Source: an uncultured archaeon
GTDB lineage: Archaea > Thermoproteota > Nitrososphaeria > Nitrososphaerales > Nitrosopumilaceae
Reading direction: 5' to 3'
Length of the DNA stretch: 17,369 bases
NCBI GenBank assembly: GCA_950073955.1
Contig: CATMRH010000017.1
Location: 1 to 17,369, forward strand
The notes below the pieces were generated by a model that was not told the origin of the DNA, did no database searches, and worked only from the letters and a program-made list of their open reading frames with translations. Of the stretch, positions 1 through 6,827 are shown one piece after another (position 1 is the stretch's first letter; each line of letters opens with the position of its first letter). Position numbers and translations under genes: made by a program.

Positions 1-115
1 GGATGCTTTCATGCCGGGATCGGCGTGGTACATCTTCGCGCAAGTGTTGCGATTGGGGGTCGGAAGAGGCCGATCAGCCCGTTTGAAAAAATCTTGATAG
101 CTGTCCAGTTTCCTA
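1..115. other. GC-rich leading segment of doubtful origin
   Basis: The first 60 bases are about 58% G+C and the next 60 about 50%, against about 32% in bases 121-180 and similar AT-richness through the rest of the window. The aspS frame stays open through this stretch, but its translation (for example GVVHLRASVAIGGRKRP) does not resemble the part of an archaeal AspRS that should precede the DLPKEIP segment. The change falls near base 110-125. A chimeric read or contig end is the simplest reading; a short inserted fragment is the alternative. The true boundary cannot be fixed by eye. Confidence 0.5.
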
Positions 116-615
116 TGGCGGATTTACCCAAAGAAATTCCAGTCTCACCATTTGAGAGAATTACTTACAATGATTGTATTGAGGAATTAAAAAAGGAAGG
201 TGAAAAAGTAGAATTTGGAGATGATTTGCTTGATTCACACCTCAGAATCATTGGAAAAAATCATCCAGGATTTTACTTTTTGATTGACTGGCCAATGAGA
301 CTAAAACCATTTTACATTAGAGAAAAAGACGAAGACCAGACACTATCACGATCATTTGATTTGCAATATGGATTTCTAGAATTATCTTCTGGTGGGACTA
401 GACTTCATGATGCTGAGATACTAAAGGCCAGACTAAAAGAGCAAGGTTTAGATCCTGCACAATTTGTAGACCATCTGAAAACATTTGATTGGGGAATGCC
501 GCCTCATTCGGGATGGGGAATGGGATTAGATAGATTGATGACTACACTCATTGGAGTTGATAATGTACGTGAAGTGGTTTTGTATCCAAGAGATCCTGAC
601 AGACTCACGCCATAG
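1..615 (+). CDS. aspS: Aspartyl-tRNA synthetase, C-terminal part (5' partial)
   Basis: This is the C-terminal end of a class II aminoacyl-tRNA synthetase that charges tRNA with aspartate in the cytoplasm. From about base 120 the protein follows the archaeal AspRS pattern: an FLIDWPMRLKPFYI segment, SRSFDLQYGFLELSSGGTR, then motif 3 in PPHSGWGMGLDRLM with the ATP-binding arginine, and the typical ending VLYPRDPDRLTP. Roughly 165 residues are convincing. A full AspRS has about 430, so the anticodon-binding domain and class II motifs 1 and 2 lie outside. The frame is open to base 1, but the first 35-40 codons are GC-rich and unlike the family, so the GTG at 25 should not be taken as a real start. 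AsnRS is the main alternative, but the motif-3 region and the RDPDRLTP ending fit AspRS better. Confidence 0.85.
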   Translation, partial: GCFHAGIGVVHLRASVAIGGRKRPISPFEKILIAVQFPMADLPKEIPVSPFERITYNDCIEELKKEGEKVEFGDDLLDSHLRIIGKNHPGFYFLIDWPMRLKPFYIREKDEDQTLSRSFDLQYGFLELSSGGTRLHDAEILKARLKEQGLDPAQFVDHLKTFDWGMPPHSGWGMGLDRLMTTLIGVDNVREVVLYPRDPDRLTP

Positions 616-623
616 TAATTCAG

Positions 624-631
624 TTTTTATT
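624..631 (+). promoter_or_regulatory. Putative TATA box for the 654-899 gene
   Basis: TTTTTATT is centred about 26 bp before the ATG at 654, which is the distance expected for an archaeal TATA box driving a leaderless transcript. It lies just after the aspS stop codon, so the small gene can be transcribed on its own. Confidence 0.4.
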
Positions 632-653
632 GCAATAAAAGTTACATTTCATA

Positions 654-899
654 ATGATTGAAGCAAATGATGCGAAAAAAGTTGTAGAAGTGATTGGGAA
701 TAATCTGATAGGAGTATCACATGATTCAAACAATTTTCAAAAACTACCAGATTCCTTTTGGGGGTATTTTGCAAGAGGGCATGACACAAAAGGAACATTT
801 GGAGTAATTGTGACTTATTCAGAAGATGGAAAAGACGTTGATGAATTAATCAACATGTATGAAGATTGGGCAAAGAAAAATAAAACAAAATCAGAATAA
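654..899 (+). CDS. Small conserved-looking hypothetical protein (81 aa)
   Basis: I do not recognise a named family. The 81-residue product has no signal peptide or membrane segment. It reads as a compact alpha/beta protein: an N-terminal helix (IEANDAKKVVEVIGNNL), a central part rich in aromatic residues (SFWGYFARGHDTKGTFGVIV), and a C-terminal helix ending in a lysine-rich tail (DWAKKNKTKSE). The ATG at 654 is chosen because a TATA-like box sits 26 bp upstream. The stop is followed after one base by the stop of an opposing zinc-ribbon gene. Codon use and AT-richness match the neighbours. It is probably a soluble lineage-specific protein; no function can be assigned. Confidence 0.7.
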   Translation: MIEANDAKKVVEVIGNNLIGVSHDSNNFQKLPDSFWGYFARGHDTKGTFGVIVTYSEDGKDVDELINMYEDWAKKNKTKSE

Positions 900-900
900 G

Positions 901-1032
901 TTATTTCGTTTCTTTTAGTAATTTACGATAACCTTCGCACTCTTTGCAAATTGGCTTTCCCTTATATTTTGGATTGCCATCAGTAATTTTGAGGGTACCT
1001 GGGCTAATCTTGCAAATATAGCAAACTACCAT
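901..1032 (-). CDS. Tiny zinc-ribbon protein (43 aa)
   Basis: A 43-codon frame encodes a protein beginning MVVCYICKISPG and containing two CxxC knuckles, C4-x2-C7 near the start and C29-x2-C32 (ICKEC) near the end, with a basic C-terminus (RKLLKETK). Two CxxC pairs separated by about 20 residues are the classic single zinc ribbon. Such small ribbons in archaea usually bind nucleic acid or protein, but the partner is not visible here. The ATG is supported by a TATA-like element 25 bp upstream (1051-1063). The gene converges on the 654-899 gene with one base between the stop codons. The cysteine pattern makes a chance frame unlikely. Confidence 0.75.
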   Translation of the reverse strand: MVVCYICKISPGTLKITDGNPKYKGKPICKECEGYRKLLKETK

Positions 1033-1050
1033 AAGATAAAATGGAATATG

Positions 1051-1063
1051 TGATTAATAAAAA
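1051..1063 (-). promoter_or_regulatory. Putative TATA box for the 43-aa zinc-ribbon gene
   Basis: On the minus strand this reads TTTTTATTAATCA, centred about 25 bp before the ATG at 1032. This spacing suggests a leaderless transcript. Confidence 0.4.
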
Positions 1064-1098
1064 TTAGTAATTTTTGAAAAAAAGATAAATTCATAGAA

Positions 1099-1231
1099 AT
1101 GGTCTACTTTAATCCCAGGTTTAGATCCAGGTTTTTATGTAATCTCAATTGTTGTTGCTGTACTAATCATGATTCCAATAGGAATTTCTGAAATGAGCAT
1201 GGTTTCCAATAGTTCTGACCATGTTCTTTAG
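1099..1231 (+). pseudogene. Possible frameshifted tiny membrane protein
   Basis: An ATG at 1099 opens MVYFNP and then, in the same frame, becomes cysteine-rich nonsense. If one C of the CCC run at 1114-1116 is skipped, the frame continues as GLDPGFYVISIVVAVLIMIP with a clear hydrophobic helix and ends at the TAG at 1229-1231, giving about 43 residues. The switch from a plausible N-terminus to a strong single transmembrane helix at a homopolymer is suggestive of a one-base insertion or a sequencing error. Against it, the 3' half lies antisense to the C-terminal end of the zinc-ribbon gene at 1167-1340, and no clear promoter is seen. Treat it as a candidate only. Confidence 0.3.
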
Positions 1232-1340
1232 TAATTTTTGCCTGACATTGCATGCAGTATAGTTTTTGTCCACCGTTGATTCTTGCAAGAAACCTCTTAT
1301 GTTTATCACACATACAACATACTCGATCTTTGAATGACAT
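1167..1340 (-). CDS. Small zinc-ribbon protein (57 aa)
   Basis: The frame gives a 57-residue product starting MSFKDRVCCMCDKHKRFLAR and carrying two knuckles, C8/C9-x-x-C11 (VCCMC) and C29-x2-C32 (YCMQC), with a basic, helical continuation (AKITKEHGQ). This is a minimal zinc ribbon with about 18-20 residues between the knuckles. A longer overlapping frame on the same strand lacks a cysteine arrangement of this kind, so this one is preferred. The ATG is supported by a TATA-like TGTTAAATGT exactly 26 bp upstream (1361-1370). The last ten or so residues (FQKFLLES) look less conserved-like and overlap a possible plus-strand peptide. It probably binds nucleic acid or protein; the specific role is unknown. 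Confidence 0.72.
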   Translation of the reverse strand: MSFKDRVCCMCDKHKRFLARINGGQKLYCMQCQAKITKEHGQNYWKPCSFQKFLLES

Positions 1341-1360
1341 AATTTTATATCATATTTTTT

Positions 1361-1370
1361 ACATTTAACA
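1361..1370 (-). promoter_or_regulatory. Putative TATA box for the 57-aa zinc-ribbon gene
   Basis: On the minus strand this reads TGTTAAATGT, centred 26 bp from the ATG at 1340. Just upstream lie one TGACA (1377-1381) and two TGTCA pentamers (1392-1396, 1410-1414), which could be half-sites for a regulator but are too short to be sure of. Confidence 0.4.
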
Positions 1371-1447
1371 AAACTCTGACAAAACACACCCTGTCATAGT
1401 TTTAGTCACTGTCACAAATGTACACGTAAAGGAGGGGGCTACTATTT

Positions 1448-2461
1448 TTAAAGATTATCTACAATCTGTTTAGTAAATTCAGTAGTAGACATATCTCCAC
1501 CAATATCTTTTGTTTTGACACCTGATTTTACCAAATCAAAGATTGTAGATTCTAACTTTCGACCTACTTCAAAACATTTGGAATCATTATGTTTGGCGCC
1601 AAGCCAGTCAAACATCATCTTAATGGATAACAAAAATGATGAAGGATTTGCAATGTTTTGTCCTGCAATATCAAATGCAGCTCCATGAACGGGTTCAAAC
1701 AATGCAAAGTTATCTCCAATATTAGCAGCTGGTGCCATTCCTAATCCACCTACAACCTGAGATGATTCATCAGATAAAATGTCACCAAATAAATTAGTAG
1801 TAACTACAACATCAAATTCTTGTGGTTGACGGATTAAATTCATTGCACAAGCATCCACATACATTTCTTCAAACGCAATATCAGGATACTCCTTTGAAAC
1901 ATCAGTACATGCTTTTGCAAATAATCCATCTGTGACTCGCATTACATTTGATTTGTGTACACATGTCACTTTTTTCTTGGAATTTCTCTGCTTTGCAGTT
2001 TCAAATGCATACTTTGCAATTCTTTTTGATGCAGATTCAGAAATAATTCTTAGTGCTACTGCAGAATCTCCTACTCTGAACTCTTGGCCTGTGTAAAGAT
2101 CCTCGGTATTTTCCCGAACTATCACCATATCAATATCATCACGTAATGCAGGCATGTGTGGGTATGATTTTGCAGGTCTAATATTGGCAAAAAGATCAAG
2201 CATTCTTCTTAAGACAACAATGACATCAGCTGCACTCTCACCAACAGGAGCTTTCAAACATGCATCAGATTGTTTAATCATACTAACGGTCTCATCAGGT
2301 AATGCCTTTCCTGTATCTGTGAGTGCTTTATCACCAGCAGATAATTTAGTGATGTCAAATTTTAAGCCAAGCTTGTCATGAATGCTATCTAATACAGAAA
2401 TAGCAGACCTTGATATTTCAGGACCAATTCCATCACCAGTAATTAATGATATTTTATACAT
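1448..2461 (-). CDS. leuB: 3-isopropylmalate dehydrogenase (LeuB family)
   Basis: This 337-residue enzyme belongs to the beta-decarboxylating dehydrogenase family (IPMDH/ICDH/homoisocitrate DH) and most likely oxidises 3-isopropylmalate with NAD+ in leucine synthesis. Visible landmarks are the N-terminal GDGIGPE (9-15), the substrate segment LDLFANIRP (88-96), R116 in VRENTE, K170 in HKSN, the metal-binding aspartates D203, D227 and D231 (GDILSDE), and HGAAFDIAG (259-267) with D264 at the position typical of NAD specificity. Its length is usual for archaeal enzymes. It is the last gene of ilvB-ilvN-leuA-leuB, 33 bp after leuA, which supports the leucine role. The substrate loop has MLDLFAN where many LeuB proteins have ELDLFAN, so a relaxed or related 2-hydroxy acid substrate is possible. 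Confidence 0.85.
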   Translation of the reverse strand: MYKISLITGDGIGPEISRSAISVLDSIHDKLGLKFDITKLSAGDKALTDTGKALPDETVSMIKQSDACLKAPVGESAADVIVVLRRMLDLFANIRPAKSYPHMPALRDDIDMVIVRENTEDLYTGQEFRVGDSAVALRIISESASKRIAKYAFETAKQRNSKKKVTCVHKSNVMRVTDGLFAKACTDVSKEYPDIAFEEMYVDACAMNLIRQPQEFDVVVTTNLFGDILSDESSQVVGGLGMAPAANIGDNFALFEPVHGAAFDIAGQNIANPSSFLLSIKMMFDWLGAKHNDSKCFEVGRKLESTIFDLVKSGVKTKDIGGDMSTTEFTKQIVDNL

Positions 2462-2494
2462 AATACTTCAACATACAAAGGACGATTTTAGGAT

Positions 2495-4009
2495 TTAGCT
2501 TACCTGCTTTTCTTTTAGCATCTTTTTGAGCATAATATGATTTATTCCATCAATGACTGCTTGAACACTTGTGGTTACAATATCTTCACCAACTGATTTT
2601 GCAGAAACTCTATTTCCATGTCCGTCCTCTACACTAATTGTTACCTCACACAATGCAGTTGAACCACCAGAGATAGATGCTAAAGCATAATCTTTTATTC
2701 GTATTTCTGAGATTTTTCCGGTAATCTTTTGAATTGCATTTAATGACGCATCAACAGGTCCAACACCGTGATCAGTTCCGGAAAACTCTTTTCCATCAAT
2801 GTTTAATTTTACAAATGCATAAGGCATAGTTCCAATTCCAGTAGAGACTGAAAATCCAATTAATTGAACAATTCTTTTAATTCCTTTATCTCCCAAGACT
2901 TCACTTGCAATAGAGAGTAACTCTACATCTGAAATTTGCTTTCCTTGATCACCTAACACTTTGACTTTATCAAGAATCTGTTTTGATTGTTCTTCATTTG
3001 GTTTGACTCCAAATTCTGCAAGTATTGCATTCATTCCATGAATTCCTGCATGTTTTCCAACCTTAAGTCGTCTCTTTCTTCCAACTAATGCAGGGCTAAT
3101 TGGTTCGTATGTAAGAGGATTATTCAATACACCATGAGTATGAATTCCAGACTCGTGTCCAAATGCATTGTCCCCAACAATAGCCTTGTTTGGCTGGACT
3201 ATAATGCCTGCAATTTTTGAAACATATCTCGAAGTATCATAGATTAATTCAGATTTGATGTTGGTTTCATATTTTTGATCATAAGGGAGACATTGTAATG
3301 CCATGGATAATTCCTCTAATGATGCATTTCCTGCACGTTCACCAATTCCATTAATTGTGACATGTGCACATGAAGCACCTGCATGAATTCCAGATAATGC
3401 ATTTGCTACTGCTAATCCAAAGTCGTTATGACAATGAACGCTTACTGGAAGTTTTGTTATATCAACTGTATCACGAGTTAATTCTGCCATGTACTCAGGA
3501 GTACAATACCCAACTGTATCTGGAATGTTAACTCTATCAGCTCCGGCTTTTGCAACTTCACCAAACACTTTTTTTAAAAATTCTCTATCAGTTCTTGTAG
3601 CATCTTCAGCTGAGAATTCAACTTGAAGGCCACAAGACTTTCCATACTCTACTGCTTCAATTGCTTTTTCAAGTGCTTGGTCTCTAGTCATTTGGAGTTT
3701 ATGTTCCAAGTGAATATCAGAGGTTGCAATGAAAGTGTGAATGGAATTTAATCCCGCATCAACCGCAGCATCAATATCTGTTTTGATAGTTCTAGTTAAT
3801 CCTACAATCTCACAAGATAGTCCTTCAGCAGTAATCATCTTTACTCCTTGAAATTCACCATCAGAAATTACTGGAAAGCCTGCTTCAATTGCATCAACAC
3901 CGAGTGCATCAAGTTTTTTTGCAATTGAGAGTTTTTGATCGGGTGAAAAGGAAACTCCAATAGTTTGTTCTCCATCCCTTAATGTTGTATCAAATATTCT
4001 AACTTTCAT
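2495..4009 (-). CDS. leuA: 2-isopropylmalate synthase (LeuA/CimA family)
   Basis: A 504-residue alpha-isopropylmalate/citramalate synthase family enzyme, which condenses acetyl-CoA with a 2-oxo acid (2-oxoisovalerate for LeuA). The TIM-barrel catalytic part shows FDTTLRDGEQT with R11-D12, the metal-binding HCH at 192-194 (VHCHNDFGLA), GIGERAGNA (222-229) and HESGIHTHG (285-293). From about residue 370 a LeuA-type dimeric regulatory domain follows (GTDHGVGPVDASLNAI), the usual site of leucine feedback. The ATG overlaps the ilvN stop by four bases (ATGA), and GGAGTG lies five bases upstream, so translation is coupled. Citramalate synthase is the main alternative because the two families look alike; the gene order with leuB favours leucine synthesis. 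Confidence 0.85.
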   Translation of the reverse strand: MKVRIFDTTLRDGEQTIGVSFSPDQKLSIAKKLDALGVDAIEAGFPVISDGEFQGVKMITAEGLSCEIVGLTRTIKTDIDAAVDAGLNSIHTFIATSDIHLEHKLQMTRDQALEKAIEAVEYGKSCGLQVEFSAEDATRTDREFLKKVFGEVAKAGADRVNIPDTVGYCTPEYMAELTRDTVDITKLPVSVHCHNDFGLAVANALSGIHAGASCAHVTINGIGERAGNASLEELSMALQCLPYDQKYETNIKSELIYDTSRYVSKIAGIIVQPNKAIVGDNAFGHESGIHTHGVLNNPLTYEPISPALVGRKRRLKVGKHAGIHGMNAILAEFGVKPNEEQSKQILDKVKVLGDQGKQISDVELLSIASEVLGDKGIKRIVQLIGFSVSTGIGTMPYAFVKLNIDGKEFSGTDHGVGPVDASLNAIQKITGKISEIRIKDYALASISGGSTALCEVTISVEDGHGNRVSAKSVGEDIVTTSVQAVIDGINHIMLKKMLKEKQVS

Positions 4010-4488
4010 GATCCACTCCTTTGTAATGCAGCAACTCCAGTTCGTGCCACATCAATAATTCCAAATGGCTTTATCAATTCCTCAAATGCTTGAATTTGAT
4101 GCGGAGTTGCAGTCAATTCTACCATAATAGATTCCTTTTTTACATCATGCACCTTTCCGCCATATGCAGTAGCTATCTTGTTAATCTCCATACTATCACT
4201 AGCTTTACTAATTTTTATCATAAAAAGGCAGAGTTCTCGGTATACTGTCTTGTGCTCATCCAAGTGCTTGACATCTACTGTATCAATCATTTTTTCAAGT
4301 TGTTTTACAATCTGTGTCACTCGCTTTTCATCACTATTAGTAGTAATAGTCATTCTAGAATAAGCTGGATTTTCAGTTACACCTACTGAGATACTATCAA
4401 TGTTAAAGTTCCTAGACCTGAAAAGATTAGTTACCTTAAACAAGATACCAGTTTTGTTTTCAACTAAAAGAGAAATTATTGCCCACAT
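4006..4488 (-). CDS. ilvN: Acetolactate synthase regulatory (small) subunit
   Basis: A 160-residue protein with an N-terminal ACT domain (about residues 4-75, beginning WAIISLLVENKTGILFKVTN with the typical SRNFNIDSISVG turn) and the small-subunit C-terminal domain (TATPHQIQAFEELIKPFGIIDVARTG). It binds the catalytic subunit IlvB, raises its activity, and carries the valine feedback site. The length is standard for the family. It starts 9 bp after the ilvB stop, with a GTGAT that fits the Shine-Dalgarno complement overlapping the ilvB stop codon. Its stop overlaps the leuA start. The tight spacing indicates one ilvB-ilvN-leuA-leuB transcript. Confidence 0.92.
   Translation of the reverse strand: MWAIISLLVENKTGILFKVTNLFRSRNFNIDSISVGVTENPAYSRMTITTNSDEKRVTQIVKQLEKMIDTVDVKHLDEHKTVYRELCLFMIKISKASDSMEINKIATAYGGKVHDVKKESIMVELTATPHQIQAFEELIKPFGIIDVARTGVAALQRSGS
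4014..4019 (-). promoter_or_regulatory. Shine-Dalgarno sequence for leuA
   Basis: On the minus strand GGAGTG lies five bases before the leuA ATG, inside the end of ilvN. It fits the general pattern that internal operon genes here carry a ribosome-binding site while first genes are nearly leaderless. Confidence 0.55.
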
Positions 4489-4497
4489 GATTGATCA

Positions 4498-6210
4498 CTA
4501 TGATGGTAATACCATATCCGCAAGCGAAGTTCCAGGAGCCACAAATGGCAATACATCTTCTACAGGGTCAATTGGAATATCAATTACAGTTGCAACATCA
4601 CTCGATAACGCAGTTTTAATTGCCTTGTGTAACTCATCCATTGACTGTGCTCTAATTCCTTGTGCACCATATGATTCTGCTAATTTTACATAATCAGGAC
4701 AATTTTGTTGGTCTACACCAATCATTCGTTTGTCATAGAAAGTTCTTTGCCATTGAGCTACCATTCCTAATGAATAGTTGTTTAAGATAAACACGATTAC
4801 AGGAATATCTTCCAACACTGCAGTAGCAAGAGAGTTTTCGGTCATTGCAAAGCTGCCATCTCCTGCAATATCCACTACAGGAACATCAGGTCTTGCAACT
4901 TTGGCACCAATTGATGCAGGAAATCCCCAACCCATAGTACCTAATCCAGTAGAACTAAAGAAAGTACCAGGCTGAATTACATCATAGAACAATGATGCCC
5001 ACATTTGGTGTTGTCCTACTTCAGTAGTGATAATTGATTCTGGAGGTAACAACTCTCGGAGTTTACGTAAAATTTTTGCAGCACCCATTTCACCCGGATG
5101 AATTTTCAAGTTTTCTTTCCAGTATGCTTTAGTCTCTTTTACATGCTTTATCCAAGTACTCTCTTCAGTTTTTTTAATTGCTCTTTGCAAAAGTAATTTT
5201 ATCATTATTCGAAGTGATGCTTTAACATCTCCAACTACGGCAACCTGAGCTGTTTGGTTTTTACCAATCTCTGCAGGATCTACATCCAAGTGAATGATTT
5301 TGAGCCTCTTTTCAAATGCCTCAAAGGTTCCAACTGATCTATCAGAGAATCTAGTTCCAATTGCTAATACACAATCAGCTTCTGTCATCATTTTGTTTGC
5401 CTCTGCATGTCCATGCATCCCAATTGGACCCAATGACAAAGGATGATTTTCAGGAAATGAACCCTTTCCTTTGAAAGTAGTAACTACTGGAAGCATAAGA
5501 GTTTCAGCAATAGATTGCAATTCAGCAAATGCTGATGAGATAATAGTTCCACCACCAGATAATATGATTGGTTTTTCTGAATTAAGTAACATATCGATTG
5601 CCCTTTCACATGCAACAATGTCAGGATCAGCCCAAGGATGATATCCTTGAATTTTAAATTCATCTGGAAATTCCATCTCTGCTTCATTTTGTTGAACATC
5701 TTTTGGAATGTCAATAAGTACAGGTCCTGGTCGTCCAGTTCTTGCAATGTAGAATCCTTTTCTTACAGCTCCCGGAACTTCACTAGCTGTTCTTGGTTGA
5801 AATGCATATTTTACAACAGGGTTTGACATTCCAATAATATCACTTTCTTGAAATGCATCTCGTCCAATCATAGCTACTGGTACTTGACCAGTTACTGCAA
5901 CCATTGGTGCAGAATCAGCTTGCGCTGTTGCAAGGCCTGTCAATATGTTAGTAGCACCAGGTCCTGATGTTGCAAAACAAACACCTGGTTTTCTACTAAC
6001 TCTACCAAAACCATCAGCCATATGAGCTGCTGATTGTTCATGTCTTGCCAAGATATGTCTAATATTACATCTAGCAAATTCATCATACATCGGAAGATTT
6101 GCACCTCCGGGTATACCAAACACTTGCTTGACGCCTTCTTTTTCCATAGCCGTCATCAAGGCCTTTGCACCTGTCATAGTTTCCATTTTATTCATCAATT
6201 CAATCACCAT
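4498..6210 (-). CDS. ilvB: Acetolactate synthase catalytic (large) subunit
   Basis: A 570-residue thiamine-diphosphate enzyme that joins two pyruvates to acetolactate, or pyruvate and 2-oxobutyrate to acetohydroxybutyrate, the first common step of valine, leucine and isoleucine synthesis. Key features are the catalytic glutamate E58 in RHEQSAAHMADG, the oxyanion region FGIPGGANLP (31-40), the ThDP/Mg motif GDGSF (450-454) ending at NN (477-478), and LGMVAQWQ (481-488), whose tryptophan is diagnostic for acetohydroxyacid synthases and associated with 2-oxobutyrate preference. It is the first gene of the operon. In-frame methionines at codons 1, 6, 9 and 12 leave the start uncertain: a TATA-like element at 6223-6230 is only about 17 bp from the first ATG, so a slightly later start at codon 6 or 9 is possible. 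Confidence 0.95.
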   Translation of the reverse strand: MVIELMNKMETMTGAKALMTAMEKEGVKQVFGIPGGANLPMYDEFARCNIRHILARHEQSAAHMADGFGRVSRKPGVCFATSGPGATNILTGLATAQADSAPMVAVTGQVPVAMIGRDAFQESDIIGMSNPVVKYAFQPRTASEVPGAVRKGFYIARTGRPGPVLIDIPKDVQQNEAEMEFPDEFKIQGYHPWADPDIVACERAIDMLLNSEKPIILSGGGTIISSAFAELQSIAETLMLPVVTTFKGKGSFPENHPLSLGPIGMHGHAEANKMMTEADCVLAIGTRFSDRSVGTFEAFEKRLKIIHLDVDPAEIGKNQTAQVAVVGDVKASLRIMIKLLLQRAIKKTEESTWIKHVKETKAYWKENLKIHPGEMGAAKILRKLRELLPPESIITTEVGQHQMWASLFYDVIQPGTFFSSTGLGTMGWGFPASIGAKVARPDVPVVDIAGDGSFAMTENSLATAVLEDIPVIVFILNNYSLGMVAQWQRTFYDKRMIGVDQQNCPDYVKLAESYGAQGIRAQSMDELHKAIKTALSSDVATVIDIPIDPVEDVLPFVAPGTSLADMVLPS

Positions 6211-6412
6211 AATTTTAATGTGTTAAAAATTTGAGCAAACTTTACAGTAGAACAACAACTTGCAAATTCTTGCTAATTGGTCCAGTTACTTTTGTGCTCA
6301 TTGAAATCAAAAATAAATCTAATTGATAATTAATAAAGATTACCAGAAAAACAATCGTGATTTAATCATTTTCGTGCCAGAAGACTTAAACTGATAATTT
6401 TCATATTCAAAA
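6211..6412. promoter_or_regulatory. Divergent intergenic region, ilvB / SnoaL-like gene
   Basis: About 200 bases separate two divergent genes. For the minus-strand ilvB operon the best TATA-like element is ATTTTTAA at 6223-6230. For the plus-strand gene it is ACTTAAAC at 6384-6391, centred 25-26 bp before the TTG at 6413. Between them the DNA is AT-rich with a possible weak inverted pair (TGAGCA near 6232 and TGCTCA near 6296). No tRNA, riboswitch fold or open frame of note was seen. Confidence 0.4.
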
Positions 6413-6826
6413 TTGATTGTTTTGATAGATAGTGAAGAAATCATAAAAATTATTGAAACATTATTTCAAGCGGGAGTAACAAAAGATCTAACACAACTAA
6501 AAGACATACATCTTGATGATCCTAAATTTTCAAGCTTTAGTGATTTACCACCATATGATCTAAAAGATTATCAAACTACAATCGAGTTAGAAGAATTAAG
6601 ATTCATTAGTATTTCAGACTATAGTTATGAAATCATAAAACCAAAAATCAGTATTTTTGGAAATACTGCAATTGTAGCAATGGAGTTAATTCAAAAAGGA
6701 ATGCTAGTCGATAATAAAGCATTCACAGGAGAACACATGAAAATTAAAGGAAGGGCAACATTTGTTTTGGTAAAACAACCAACATGGAAAATTGCACACA
6801 TTCATCTCTCAAAGATAGAGGGGTAG
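6413..6826 (+). CDS. NTF2/SnoaL-fold protein
   Basis: A 137-residue single-domain protein of the NTF2-like superfamily (SnoaL_3/DUF4440 type). The pattern is an N-terminal helix with an acidic face (DSEEIIKIIETLFQAG), a segment with aromatic residues and SSFSDLPPYD, then a run of beta strands ending GRATFVLVKQPTWKIAHIHL, where the closing strand with W-K-I-x-H-x-H is typical of the fold. Family members include small hydrolases, isomerases and simple ligand-binding proteins, so the substrate cannot be read off. The TTG at 6413 is accepted because a TATA-like ACTTAAAC lies 25-26 bp upstream; a second TTG three codons on is the alternative. Its stop is one base from the stop of the convergent aldolase gene. 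Confidence 0.75.
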   Translation: MIVLIDSEEIIKIIETLFQAGVTKDLTQLKDIHLDDPKFSSFSDLPPYDLKDYQTTIELEELRFISISDYSYEIIKPKISIFGNTAIVAMELIQKGMLVDNKAFTGEHMKIKGRATFVLVKQPTWKIAHIHLSKIEG

Positions 6827-6827
6827 T

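Noticed and set aside
1..115. The GC-rich start as part of an insertion sequence
   Set aside because: No terminal inverted repeat, target duplication or transposase motif is visible in so short a stretch.
1163..1387. A 74-codon minus-strand frame overlapping the 57-aa zinc-ribbon gene
   Set aside because: Its product has no recognisable pattern, whereas the overlapping shorter frame has paired CxxC knuckles and a TATA box at the right distance.
5484..5747. Open frames antisense to or shifted within ilvB, leuA and carB
   Set aside because: They are low-complexity shadows of conserved genes and lack promoters or family features.
6211..6412. A riboswitch or attenuator before ilvB
   Set aside because: The predicted leader is very short, no leader peptide or strong stem pairs were found, and archaeal leucine operons are not known to use this type of control.
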